From positions 1,488,001 to 1,552,000 of the forward strand of contig NC_012489.1 of the NCBI RefSeq assembly GCF_000010305.1: a DNA stretch of 64,000 nucleotides, given 5' to 3'. The translations under genes were made by a program, and so were the position numbers. Of this stretch, positions 9,238 through 17,410 are shown one piece after another. How positions within the stretch are numbered: the first letter of the stretch is position 1; every line of letters begins with the position of its first letter. The stretch comes from Gemmatimonas aurantiaca T-27. Lineage in GTDB: Bacteria > Gemmatimonadota > Gemmatimonadetes > Gemmatimonadales > Gemmatimonadaceae. The notes below the pieces were generated by a model. That model was not told the DNA's origin. It made no database searches and saw only the letters and a program-made list of their open reading frames with translations.

Positions 9238-10550
9238 TGTCCATGATTCTCTCCCGATTCAGGTGGCGGCGCTGGCCGTCCGGGTCCACGCTGCTGCGGC
9301 ACGCCTTCGCCGTGTTGTTCGTCGCTTTCTCGGCGCGGTCGGCGGCGGCGCAGCACTTGCTGCTGCCCATGGACGACGCACAGCGCAATCACCTCAAGGC
9401 CTACGGCGTCACCTACTCTGCGATCAAGGGTGGGCAGAAGGCGGAGTGGTTGCTGAACTATCGCGGCGGGGCCTTCCTGTTGCCCGATGTGCCCGATCTG
9501 CGCAAGCGCGCCGCGCTCGATGGGGTGTCGGTGGAAGCCATGACGGATGCCGATGTGGCGGCCGCACGGGCCGAGATCGCCGGTGGAAACATGGACGCGG
9601 TCGTGCTCGAGCGGGCGCCGCGCATTGCCATCTATCGCCCGGTGGATCAGCCACCCTGGGATGATGCGGTCACCCTGGCGCTGACGTATGCCGGCATCGA
9701 GTTCACGTCGGTGTGGGACGACGATGTGATGAAGGGCGATCTGTCGAAGTACGATTGGGTGCACCTGCATCACGAAGACTTCACAGGCCAGTACAACAAG
9801 TTGTATCTCGCCTATCGCGACGCCCCCTGGTTTGTCGCGCAGCGCGAACGTGACCTGGCCACGGGGCGCCGTTTCGGCAAGAACGACATCCCCGGTCTCA
9901 AGAAGGCCGTGGCCGACAACATTCGTGGCTTCGTGGATCGTGGGGGGTTCCTGTTTGCGATGTGCGGTGCCACGGAGTCGCTCGATCTGTCCATCGCCTC
10001 GTTGATGGTGGATATCGCCGGACCGTTTTCCGACGGCACACCACCAGCCCCTGATGCCGACGCGAAGCTCGACTGGACGCGGACGCTCGCCTTTGCCGGT
10101 GCGCATATCGAGCCGTCGCCGTATGTGAACGCACTCAGCGACATCGACGGGCATCAGGTGAACGTGCCGTCGCGCCGGCAGCCGCTGGGCACGTTCACGC
10201 TCTTCGGGTTCAGTGCCAAGCTCGATCCGGTGGCTACCATGCTCGTGCAGGATCATCGCACGGTCATCACCGACTTTTATGGCGTGACCACCAGCTTCAA
10301 TCGTGCGGTGGTGAAGCCCGGCGTGACGGTGCTCGCGCAGGAAGAAGGCGCGCCGTGGACCAAGTATCTGCACGGCGACTACGGCAAGGGATCGTGGACG
10401 TTCCTGGGTGGACACGATCCGGAAGATCCGCAGCACGCGATCGGCAGTGCGCCCACGGATTTGTCGCTGCACCCGAATTCGCCGGGCTACCGTCTCATCC
10501 TGAACAACGTTCTCTTCCCGGCCGCCAAGAAGAAGCCGCGCAAGACGTGA
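9234..10550 (+). CDS. Secreted conserved protein with amidotransferase-like fold (family often mislabelled asparagine synthetase B)
   Basis: The 438-aa product has a signal peptide ending near SAAAQ (residue 39), followed by HLLLPMDDAQRNHLKAYG and EWLLNYRGGAFLLPD, which I recognise from a family in Bacteroidota and Gemmatimonadota databases call asparagine synthetase B. No ATP-pyrophosphatase or Ntn-glutaminase domain of real AsnB is visible, so that name should not be trusted. The NIRGFVDRGGFLFAMCGATE segment parallels the YLTRGGFLHADD segment of the DUF4159 protein, suggesting a related GATase-like fold. It overlaps the TPR gene by 4 bp and ends the cluster. The start could be either ATG at 9234 or the Met three codons later. 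Confidence 0.75.
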   Translation: MMSMILSRFRWRRWPSGSTLLRHAFAVLFVAFSARSAAAQHLLLPMDDAQRNHLKAYGVTYSAIKGGQKAEWLLNYRGGAFLLPDVPDLRKRAALDGVSVEAMTDADVAAARAEIAGGNMDAVVLERAPRIAIYRPVDQPPWDDAVTLALTYAGIEFTSVWDDDVMKGDLSKYDWVHLHHEDFTGQYNKLYLAYRDAPWFVAQRERDLATGRRFGKNDIPGLKKAVADNIRGFVDRGGFLFAMCGATESLDLSIASLMVDIAGPFSDGTPPAPDADAKLDWTRTLAFAGAHIEPSPYVNALSDIDGHQVNVPSRRQPLGTFTLFGFSAKLDPVATMLVQDHRTVITDFYGVTTSFNRAVVKPGVTVLAQEEGAPWTKYLHGDYGKGSWTFLGGHDPEDPQHAIGSAPTDLSLHPNSPGYRLILNNVLFPAAKKKPRKT

Positions 10551-10560
10551 CCGACCAGTC

Positions 10561-13083
10561 GTGACCATGGGTGAAGCGCGGCTGGCCAAGGCGGCCGCCG
10601 CGGCGATACGCACGCAGATCACGTTGCATGGGGGCAATGAGGTCTGTTTTGTGTGCGCAGTGGATGCTGATGGTGTGCTGATCAGCGCACGCAAGGTGGC
10701 GGCGGGTGATGTGAGCAGTGTGCTCGCATTGCCTGGTGTGGCGGAGCGCGGCGAGATGTTGCTGCACAATCACCCGTCCGGTGATCTCACGCCCAGTGAC
10801 GCCGATATGGAAGTGGCGTTTCGCCTGCACGGCAATGGCGTGGGCTTCGGCATCGTCAACAACCAGGCCACGCGGGTGTACGTCGTGTCCGAGGTGCCAC
10901 GGGGCAAGCAACTGGTGCCCGTGGATCCGGACGTCGTCGATGTGACGCTCGGACCGTACGGCCTCGTCGCACAGGCCATGCGCGGCATGTATGGCATACG
11001 CGACTACGAGGACCGCCCCAGTCAGCGTGCCATGGCCACGGCCGTGACCACCACGTTCAACGAGGGTGGTGTCGCACTGCTCGAAGCGGGCACCGGCGTC
11101 GGCAAGTCGCTGGGCTATCTCGTGCCCGCCCTGCGCTGGGCCGCCGCCAATGGCGAGCGCACGGTGGTGTCGACCGCCACGATCACGCTGCAGGAGCAGC
11201 TCGTGGCGAAGGACCTGCCGTTCCTGCAGCGGGCGCTGTCCGACCAGCCCGTGCGTTTTGCGCTGCTCAAAGGGTGGCGCAACTATCTCTGCCTCAATCG
11301 GCTGGCCGCAGCGCAGGGCGCGGGCGCGGCGTTGTTCGATGACAATGTCAGCGACGACGTGGCCATGATCGCCGAATGGGCGTCGCGCACCAAGGACGGT
11401 TCACTGGCAGATCTGCCCACCGCACCCCGCGGTGAAGTGTGGGATGAGGTCTCGGCGGAGCCCGATTTGTGCGGGCGCATGAAGTGCGAGCACTACAACG
11501 ACTGTTTTCTGTTCAAGGCGCGCAAGGAAGCTGCGGCCGCCGATGTGGTGGTGGTGAATCATCACCTGCTGCTGTCGGACGTTGCGGTGCGTCGTCAGGT
11601 GCAGAACTGGGAAGACTCGGCCGTGCTGCCGGCGTACAAACGCCTCGTGATCGATGAAGGGCATCATCTCGAAGAGGCCGCCGGCTCGCACCTGGGCAGC
11701 TCCATCACGCGCCGGGCGCTGTCGCGTCTGTTCAACCGGCTCGAGCGTCGTGGCAAGGGATTGTTGCCCACGCTCGCCGCCAAGTTGTCGGGCAAGAACG
11801 ACCTGCTCAGCGTGGCCAGCATGGACCTGCTGCGCGAAGGACTGTTCTCCAGCGTGCTCACCGCGCGCGATCGCACACAACTGCTGTTTGAATTGCTCGC
11901 CGCCGTACTCGAGCAGCAGGGTGGGGGCGTGTTGCGGTTGACGGAGTCGTTCCAGGAGCATGATCTCTGGCGCAACGGCATCGGGGACACGCTGAAGGAA
12001 TTGCTCAATGAGATCGACGCCATCGCCAAAGGACTCGCGATGGTGCAGACCAGACTGGAAAGCGATCAGTCGCGTCTCGAAGAGCTGTCGTCCACCGTCA
12101 ACGAGATCCGTGGCGTCACGCGCCGGCTCCAGAATGCGGGTGATGCCCTGATGAAGGGACTCATGCCACCCGCTGATGGACCGGCTGTGGTGCGCTGGAT
12201 GGAGTTTCAGGGCAAGCCCACACCACATGAGCGCAATCTCGCCGTGCACTGTGTGCCGCTCGACCTGGCCCCCGTGCTGCGCGACGATTTGTTCGGACGG
12301 GTCGAGACGGCGGTGGTCACCAGTGCGACACTCTCCACCGATGGTGGCTTCCAATTTCTCGAGCGTCGTCTGGGGCTCGCGGGAAGCACCAGCCCCGTTC
12401 GCGCGGCCATCTTTCCGTCGCCCTTCGACTATCCGCGGCAGGCGCTGCTGGTGGTGCCAACCGACTTGCCGGCGCCCAATGAACAAGCGCGTGAACACTT
12501 CGCCGGTGTCACACGCCACCTGCACGACCTGGCGCACGCCAGCGACGGCGGCCTGTTCGGACTGTTCACCAGTCACCGCGATGTGCGCGAGATGGCCGAA
12601 TGGATGCGTGGGCAGGGGTTGAGCGGCCGATGGCCCCTGCTCGTGCATGGAGAAGAGCCACGCGATCAGTTGTTGCAGCGTTTCCGCGAATCGGGGCGGG
12701 CCATTCTGCTGGGCACGGCCACGTTCTGGGAAGGCATCGATGTGCCGGGTGACGCGTTGCGTGGATTACTCATCGCCAAGCTGCCCTTTCGTGTACCCAC
12801 TGAACCCATTGTGGCTGCGCAGTGCGAAGCCATCGATGCCCGCGGCGGCAATGCCTTCGTGGAGTACATGCTGCCACACGCCTCGTTGCGTCTCAAACAG
12901 GGCTTCGGTCGACTCATTCGCACGGCCACCGATGCCGGTGTGGTGGTCTTGAGTGATCCCCGCGTGGTGACCAAGCGCTACGGTCGTGCCTTGCTCAATG
13001 GCCTACCGCCCGCACAACGCGTGATCGGCGCGTGGGGTGATGTCCGGGGACAGGTGTCAGCGTTCTACCGGAGCGCGCGGTAA
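10561..13083 (+). CDS. JAMM (RadC-type) domain fused to DinG/XPD-family Fe-S helicase
   Basis: Residues about 1-112 form a JAB/MPN domain with the RadC-type metal motif H69-x-H71-P-S-G followed by P78-S79 and D82, and a Glu at 27 in the expected place. From about residue 140 onward it is a superfamily 2 helicase of the DinG type: Walker A EAGTGVGKS (175-183), DEGH box (VIDEGHHLEEAA), and four cysteines (one in NYLCLN, three in CGRMKCEHYNDC) that would hold the XPD-like iron-sulfur cluster; C-terminal motifs GTATFWEGIDVPG and KQGFGRLIR are intact. DinG unwinds D-loops and R-loops 5' to 3'. The start may be GTG 10561 or ATG 10567. It begins 10 bp after the preceding cluster. Confidence 0.9.
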   Translation: MTMGEARLAKAAAAAIRTQITLHGGNEVCFVCAVDADGVLISARKVAAGDVSSVLALPGVAERGEMLLHNHPSGDLTPSDADMEVAFRLHGNGVGFGIVNNQATRVYVVSEVPRGKQLVPVDPDVVDVTLGPYGLVAQAMRGMYGIRDYEDRPSQRAMATAVTTTFNEGGVALLEAGTGVGKSLGYLVPALRWAAANGERTVVSTATITLQEQLVAKDLPFLQRALSDQPVRFALLKGWRNYLCLNRLAAAQGAGAALFDDNVSDDVAMIAEWASRTKDGSLADLPTAPRGEVWDEVSAEPDLCGRMKCEHYNDCFLFKARKEAAAADVVVVNHHLLLSDVAVRRQVQNWEDSAVLPAYKRLVIDEGHHLEEAAGSHLGSSITRRALSRLFNRLERRGKGLLPTLAAKLSGKNDLLSVASMDLLREGLFSSVLTARDRTQLLFELLAAVLEQQGGGVLRLTESFQEHDLWRNGIGDTLKELLNEIDAIAKGLAMVQTRLESDQSRLEELSSTVNEIRGVTRRLQNAGDALMKGLMPPADGPAVVRWMEFQGKPTPHERNLAVHCVPLDLAPVLRDDLFGRVETAVVTSATLSTDGGFQFLERRLGLAGSTSPVRAAIFPSPFDYPRQALLVVPTDLPAPNEQAREHFAGVTRHLHDLAHASDGGLFGLFTSHRDVREMAEWMRGQGLSGRWPLLVHGEEPRDQLLQRFRESGRAILLGTATFWEGIDVPGDALRGLLIAKLPFRVPTEPIVAAQCEAIDARGGNAFVEYMLPHASLRLKQGFGRLIRTATDAGVVVLSDPRVVTKRYGRALLNGLPPAQRVIGAWGDVRGQVSAFYRSAR

Positions 13084-13166
13084 GATTCGCAGGGTGCGGT
13101 GCGCACGTTGCATAGGCCACCACCCCGACAGTCGCCATCACCTCCCGACTCGAATCCGCCAGGAAC

Positions 13167-13781
13167 ATGACTGCTCCATCCAAGATCGTGTGCGTGGGCC
13201 GCAACTACGTCGAACATGCCCGCGAGATGGGGAACGACGTCCCCAAGCAGCCGCTGCTCTTTCTCAAGCCGTCGTCGGCGATCATCCGGGAGGGGCAACC
13301 CATTGTCCTGCATCCGGTGTCGGACCACATCGAGTTCGAAGGCGAGATCGCGGTGGTCCTGGGGGCGCGGTTGTCCAAGGCGGATTCGGAAGCGGAAGCA
13401 CGGGCCGCCATCGGGGGCATCGTGGCGCTGAACGATGTGACGGCGCGTGACCTGCAGAAGAACGACGGACAGTGGGCGCGTGCCAAGGGTATGGACACGT
13501 TCTGTCCTGTTGGTGTGCCGGGCGCAGTGCCGGATGATCTCGATGGCATCGAGTTGATCACACGGGTGAACGGTGAAGTCGCGCAGCGAGCCACCGGTGC
13601 CGATATGGTCTTCAAGATCCCGTTTTTGCTGCAGTACATCTCGCAGTATCTGACCCTGGAAGCTGGTGATATCGTGGCCACCGGCACTCCGGCGGGGACC
13701 AAGCGCATCCACCCCGGCGACGTGGTCGAGGTGGAGCTCGTGGGTATCAGCCGCGTTTCCAATCCGGTGGTTGCCGGGTGA
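13167..13781 (+). CDS. Fumarylacetoacetate hydrolase family protein (acylpyruvase-like)
   Basis: A 204-aa single-domain FAH-fold protein: KIVCVGRNYVEHAREMG at the N-terminus, the PLLFLKPSSAII segment, the metal-binding E-x-E (FEGEIAVVLG), ALNDVTARDLQ, and the DIVATGTPAG loop near the C-terminus. Enzymes of this size hydrolyse acylpyruvates or decarboxylate oxaloacetate in a Mg-dependent way; the substrate cannot be read from sequence. It stands alone between the helicase and the Pro-rich membrane protein. Confidence 0.9.
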   Translation: MTAPSKIVCVGRNYVEHAREMGNDVPKQPLLFLKPSSAIIREGQPIVLHPVSDHIEFEGEIAVVLGARLSKADSEAEARAAIGGIVALNDVTARDLQKNDGQWARAKGMDTFCPVGVPGAVPDDLDGIELITRVNGEVAQRATGADMVFKIPFLLQYISQYLTLEAGDIVATGTPAGTKRIHPGDVVEVELVGISRVSNPVVAG

Positions 13782-13848
13782 CGCTCCATACGCCGGAAAA
13801 GCCGTCCCAAATCGGCACACCCCGGCGCTCAACGGGTATCTTTGATTG

Positions 13849-14904
13849 ATGACTCCGCCCCTCCCGCCCTCGCCGTCCAACGACGGAACGGGTCCGACGC
13901 GCCAGCCAGTGCCGTCGGAAGGTGAGGGGCGTGCACCCACCCGGTCTCGCATCAGTGATCGTGCGCGAGCCGGTGGTGCGGCGCGTCGCGAGCGTCGGTC
14001 GTCCAAGCCGCTGCTCATCGCCGTTGGCGTGCACGTGGTGGTGGCTCTGGTGTTGGTGCAGTTGCTCACGCTGGGCTACGGCATCCCATCGTGGATGCCG
14101 TTCGGCGATGACAATACGCGGCGCGAAGAGCGACTGACGTACGTCGACACACCCGACGAACCCACCACGACCGTTGCCGAAACGCCGGTCCCGCCGCGTC
14201 CCAATACGCCGGCGCCGGTGGCCCCCACCCCAGCGCCCTCCGCCAGTCCTGCCGGTGGCCCTCCGGCTCCGGTTGTTCCGGCGGCGCCGCGTGACACCGG
14301 TCGAGGCGCGCCTCCGGGCAATGGCATCGGTGCGATCGACCCGAATGTGCGTGGTATCCGTCCGGGCTACGAAGACGAACGGGTCTGGCGCGGTTTTGGC
14401 GGCGGTGGCGGTGGTGGTGCAGGCGCCGGGAATGGTGTGCGCGGTGATCGGGCCGATGGCCTCGACAGCATCATGGCGGGCGCCATTTCGGCCGCGCGTG
14501 ATTCGCTCGATTCACTCGCCCGTGCGCAGGGCCGCTATGGGCGCGCACCGGGTGACTGGACGAAGACCGACAAAAACGGCGAGAAGTGGGGCTGGGATCA
14601 GAAGGGCATTCGTCTGGGCAAGGTCATGATCCCCAATGCGCTGCTCTCACTGCTGCCGCTCAACGCGGCAACGGCCGCCAACATGTCGGGCAACATGTCG
14701 CGCATGGACGCGGAGCGCCGCCTCGCCACGTCACGCGAGGATATTCAGCGCATGTCGGAACGCACCATGGGTGAGTCCGAATTCCGCCGTGTGGTGCGCG
14801 AGATGGACAAGCGCCGTGACTCCGAGCGCCGCGAACGGTTGCGGGCGCCCAGTGCGAGTCTGGCGGCGCCGGTGAAGACGCCCGACAAGAGCAGCGACCG
14901 GTAA
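13849..14904 (+). CDS. Pro-rich single-pass membrane protein of unknown function
   Basis: The 351-aa product has a basic cytoplasmic N-terminus (about 60 residues), one membrane helix (LLIAVGVHVVVALVLVQLLT, about 63-82), a long Pro/Thr/Ala-rich extracytoplasmic linker, a Gly run (about 183-191) and a charged C-terminal domain. The arrangement recalls TonB-like energy transducers (short N-terminus, one helix, Pro-rich stalk), but no TonB C-terminal domain is recognisable. The ATG at 13849 is preferred to the TTG at 13846. It converges with gltX, with a hairpin between them. Confidence 0.7.
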   Translation: MTPPLPPSPSNDGTGPTRQPVPSEGEGRAPTRSRISDRARAGGAARRERRSSKPLLIAVGVHVVVALVLVQLLTLGYGIPSWMPFGDDNTRREERLTYVDTPDEPTTTVAETPVPPRPNTPAPVAPTPAPSASPAGGPPAPVVPAAPRDTGRGAPPGNGIGAIDPNVRGIRPGYEDERVWRGFGGGGGGGAGAGNGVRGDRADGLDSIMAGAISAARDSLDSLARAQGRYGRAPGDWTKTDKNGEKWGWDQKGIRLGKVMIPNALLSLLPLNAATAANMSGNMSRMDAERRLATSREDIQRMSERTMGESEFRRVVREMDKRRDSERRERLRAPSASLAAPVKTPDKSSDR

Positions 14905-14920
14905 CACTGGTGCCACGGCG

Positions 14921-14950
14921 GGTGCGCGACGGGAAGCCCCATCGCGCACC
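14921..14950. terminator. Bidirectional hairpin between the Pro-rich protein gene and gltX
   Basis: A 9-bp GC-rich stem (GGTGCGCGA against TCGCGCACC) with an inner GGG/CCC pairing lies between two convergent genes. It has no T-run, so it is called from position and structure only. Confidence 0.5.
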
Positions 14951-14956
14951 ACACGA

Positions 14957-16417
14957 TCATCCGTTGCGCAGGTAGCTCACCGCCGCCGCGATGCGGGCCA
15001 GCGAACGCTCGCGCCCCACGTACTGCAACGTCTCGAAAATGCCCGGGCTCACCGTGAGGCCCACCAGTGCCACGCGCAGCGGCTGGAAGATCTTGCCGCT
15101 CGAGATGCCACGCTCTTCGGCCAGAGCCCGCAGCGCATCTTCCATCACGGTCAGGTCCCAGGTGCTCAGTGACGTGAGGCGGGCGTGGGTTGCTTCGAGG
15201 ATATCGGCCGTCGCCTCGGCATCGCGCCACTGCTTGCTGACCGCGTCGGGATCGTAATCCACCAGGTCCACAAAAAACGGCTTGGCCTGGTCGACGATCT
15301 CGGTGAGCCGACGGGCACGCACCCGCAGCAACTCGAGCACACCGCAGAACCACGCGTGTTTCTCACGCAGCTCGCTTTCGGTGGCCAGCCCCGCCTGTGC
15401 GATGAGCGGTGCAATCACCGTGGCCAGCTCGTCGATAGGCACGCGCACGAGGTGTTGGCCGTTCATCCATTCGAGCTTCTTCGTATCGAAGATCGACGCC
15501 TTCTTTTGCAGCCCCTCCAACCGGAACTTCTCCACCAGCTCATCCAGCGACATCACTTCGGTGTCGTCGCCCGTGGACCAGCCCAGCAGCGCCAGGAAGT
15601 TCAGCATGGCCTGCGGCAGCAATCCTTCATGCTGATAGTCACCCACCGCGGTGGCACCGTGGCGCTTCGACAGCTTCTTGCCGTCGGTGCCGTGAATCAT
15701 GGGCACATGGCCAAACTGTGGCACGGTGGCGCCCAGCGCCTCGTACAGCAGGATCTGCTTGGGCGTGTTGGAGATGTGATCGTCACCGCGCAGCACCAGC
15801 GTGACCCGCATGGCGATATCGTCCGATACCACGGCGAGGTTGTAGACCGGCGTGCCGTTGGACCTCAGGATGATGAAGTCTTCGATGTCCTTGTTCGGAA
15901 ACGCAATGCGATCGTGCACCAGATCATCCCACTCGGTGGTGCCGTCGGGCACACGGAACCGGATGGCGTAGGGTTCGTTGCGTGCGAGACGTTCAGCGGT
16001 TTCGGCTTCGCTCAGATCGGCGGTCGCACGATCGAAACGGAATGCTTCACCACGGGCTTCGGCTTCCGCGCGCAGTTGTTCGGTGACCGCCGGCGATGTG
16101 AAATCCCGATAGGCCGCGCCCGTCTCCAGCAAACGATGGGCATCGGCATAGTGCCGGTCCACATTGGCGCCCTGGTAGACCACGTCCTCATCCCACGAAA
16201 GACCGAGCCACTCGAGTCCTTCAAAGATCGCGCGTGTGCTTTCATCGGTGCTGCGCTGCCGATCGGTGTCTTCGATACGCAGCAGGAAGTCACCATCGAA
16301 TTTCTTGGCGTACAGCCAGTTGAAGAGCGCGGTGCGCGCACCGCCAACATGGAGAAATCCGGTGGGCGATGGCGCAAAGCGCACACGCGGCCGCGGAGCA
16401 GAAGTCACTGTCGTCAT
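14957..16417 (-). CDS. gltX: Glutamyl-tRNA synthetase
   Basis: A 486-aa class I synthetase with the HIGH-type motif in FAPSPTGFLHVGGARTALF at the N-terminus, the RIEDTD loop, DDHISNTPKQILLYEALG, and KLSKRHGA (the KMSKS motif), followed by the all-helical anticodon-binding domain. It charges tRNA-Glu (or, in organisms with GatCAB, also tRNA-Gln). The start at 16417 (MTTVTS) fits the family; the longer open frame upstream has no homology. A strong hairpin lies in the leader at 16461-16486. Confidence 0.96.
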   Translation of the reverse strand: MTTVTSAPRPRVRFAPSPTGFLHVGGARTALFNWLYAKKFDGDFLLRIEDTDRQRSTDESTRAIFEGLEWLGLSWDEDVVYQGANVDRHYADAHRLLETGAAYRDFTSPAVTEQLRAEAEARGEAFRFDRATADLSEAETAERLARNEPYAIRFRVPDGTTEWDDLVHDRIAFPNKDIEDFIILRSNGTPVYNLAVVSDDIAMRVTLVLRGDDHISNTPKQILLYEALGATVPQFGHVPMIHGTDGKKLSKRHGATAVGDYQHEGLLPQAMLNFLALLGWSTGDDTEVMSLDELVEKFRLEGLQKKASIFDTKKLEWMNGQHLVRVPIDELATVIAPLIAQAGLATESELREKHAWFCGVLELLRVRARRLTEIVDQAKPFFVDLVDYDPDAVSKQWRDAEATADILEATHARLTSLSTWDLTVMEDALRALAEERGISSGKIFQPLRVALVGLTVSPGIFETLQYVGRERSLARIAAAVSYLRNG

Positions 16418-16754
16418 GAAAGTCACCGACGGAAGTCGAACAAAGAGCCAAAACACATACGGGTCCACCGGTTTTCCGGCGGACCCGCAGAACGGAGATG
16501 CAAAGCGTGCCCGACTGATGGGCCACCTACAGCGACCGGAGAGATCCGCTCCCCGATCCGCCGCGCATTGTATCTCGCTGTCCTGATGGGAGATACGGAG
16601 GTAGACCGGAAAGATACACCGAATGGTCGAGGTAGCGAAACTCTTGGGCACCGCAGGCCAGACGTCGAGCGAAAGAAGCGTCGGTCACACTGGCTGATTG
16701 CAGAACGTGCGCCGTGAGGCGAATATTCTAGGACAGCCGCTCCCCAGACCCGGA
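16418..16754. other. 337-bp divergent intergenic region (gltX leader and microprotein upstream region)
   Basis: No gene is supported here. The only clear structure is the hairpin at 16461-16486 in the gltX leader. I looked for a T-box (the GGGTGGNACCGCG antiterminator element) and did not find one. The long plus-strand open frame that crosses this region is the antisense shadow of gltX. Confidence 0.6.
16461..16486 (-). promoter_or_regulatory. Leader hairpin upstream of gltX
   Basis: Read on the minus strand, a stem of 6 bp, one A-C mismatch and 4 bp closes an AAAA loop and is followed by GTATGTGTTTT. It lies about 44 bp upstream of the gltX start. A hairpin plus U-rich tail in a synthetase leader suggests an attenuator, or the terminator of a short leader transcript. 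No leader peptide was identified. Confidence 0.4.
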
Positions 16755-16856
16755 ATGGGTATCATGGCGCTCTTCACGTGGGGAGGCGCAGGAGTTTTCC
16801 TCTTTCTTGGCGCCGTAGTGGCCATCAGCCTTTTGTTGTTCCGCCGCGAACGCTGA
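16755..16856 (+). CDS. Candidate 33-aa membrane microprotein
   Basis: A short frame encodes MGIMALFTWGGAGVFLFLG then VVAISLLLFRRER, which is one ideal membrane helix of about 20 residues ending in a basic tail, a common layout for bacterial single-pass microproteins with a cytoplasmic C-terminus. The internal ATG at 16764 could be the real start; a purine-rich GGAATGGG lies just before it. The stop is followed after 16 bp by a textbook intrinsic terminator, which marks this short stretch as its own transcription unit. No family recognised. Confidence 0.5.
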   Translation: MGIMALFTWGGAGVFLFLGAVVAISLLLFRRER

Positions 16857-16872
16857 TGGCGTACGGCAGATT

Positions 16873-16908
16873 CCCCACCGCTCCCGCTGAGTGGTGGGGT
16901 TTTTGTTT
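16873..16908 (+). terminator. Intrinsic terminator
   Basis: A 10-bp stem (CCCCACCGCT, 16873-16882, against AGTGGTGGGG, 16890-16899; one G-T pair) with a 7-nt loop is followed directly by TTTTTGTTT. It ends the transcript carrying the 33-aa microprotein. Confidence 0.85.
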
Positions 16909-16987
16909 GGGATCATCCGACGCTGGCTCGGGCGTACACAAAGATCCCTCCAAAGAGATATTGCCGCGCTCATTGCGATGATCAATC

Positions 16988-17266
16988 GTGAATGAACAAC
17001 CCGTGCCACTTCTACTGGCGGAGGCTGTCGTGAGGCTCGAACGATCCACGAAGGAGTTACTGGCCAGTGATGCCGCGAATCATGCCGAGTTTTTGCATGA
17101 TGTCTTTCATCCGGTCGGAGACTATCCGCTGGCGTTGGTGATCGATCAGCTCGCACAATACGGGCTGGATGCCACGGCGTATCAGCGGTTGTTGCGAGGC
17201 GGTTGGGACGATGTGCGGTTGGTGGGCGACGGCGGCGCGAAGCGGTCGTCGGCGCGCCTCAACTAG
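16988..17266 (+). CDS. Hypothetical small protein
   Basis: A 92-aa frame beginning at GTG 16988, with no signal peptide or membrane helix. Residues 7-75 look like a folded helical domain (LLLAEAVVRLERSTKELLAS, then a HDVFHPVGDYPLALVIDQL stretch). I do not recognise a family, and there is no obvious ribosome-binding site. A strong inverted repeat follows, then tRNA-Ser on the other strand. Confidence 0.5.
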   Translation: MNEQPVPLLLAEAVVRLERSTKELLASDAANHAEFLHDVFHPVGDYPLALVIDQLAQYGLDATAYQRLLRGGWDDVRLVGDGGAKRSSARLN

Positions 17267-17280
17267 CGCCTGAAACGCAC

Positions 17281-17318
17281 GAACCCCTCACTTGCGAGTC
17301 CTTGCAAGTGAGGGGTTC
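17281..17318. terminator. Perfect 15-bp inverted repeat between a hypothetical gene and tRNA-Ser
   Basis: Arms 17281-17295 (GAACCCCTCACTTGC) and 17304-17318 are exact reverse complements around an 8-nt loop. The position, 3 bp from the 3' end of the minus-strand tRNA and 14 bp from the end of the plus-strand gene, suggests a shared transcription stop, although no T-run of more than three follows. Confidence 0.6.
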
Positions 17319-17321
17319 GAA

Positions 17322-17410
17322 CGGAGAGAACGGGATTCGAACCCGTGATACAGATTACTCCGTATGCCGGTTTAGCAAACCGGTGCCTTCAGCCTCTCGG
17401 CCATCTCTCC
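17322..17410 (-). tRNA. tRNA-Ser (anticodon GCT)
   Basis: On the minus strand the sequence folds as a class II tRNA of 89 nt: acceptor stem GGAGAGA/TCTCTCC with discriminator G, D-arm, anticodon stem around TTTGCTAAA (anticodon complement at 17374-17376), a long variable arm (CATACGGAGTAATCTGTAT, a 5-6 bp stem) and the T-arm GGGTTCGAATCCC. The long variable arm and GCT anticodon make it serine reading AGC/AGU. CCA is not encoded. Confidence 0.96.

Noticed and set aside
9234-10550. Annotation as asparagine synthetase B
   Set aside because: No Ntn-glutaminase Cys at the N-terminus and no ATP-pyrophosphatase P-loop; the protein is exported, so the label is not supported.
8721-10769. 682-aa minus-strand frame across the TPR and GATase-like genes
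   Set aside because: It is antisense to two well-supported genes; the sequence is Arg/His-rich with no domain.
15185-16717. 510-aa plus-strand frame
   Set aside because: It is the antisense shadow of gltX, extended by chance into the intergenic region.
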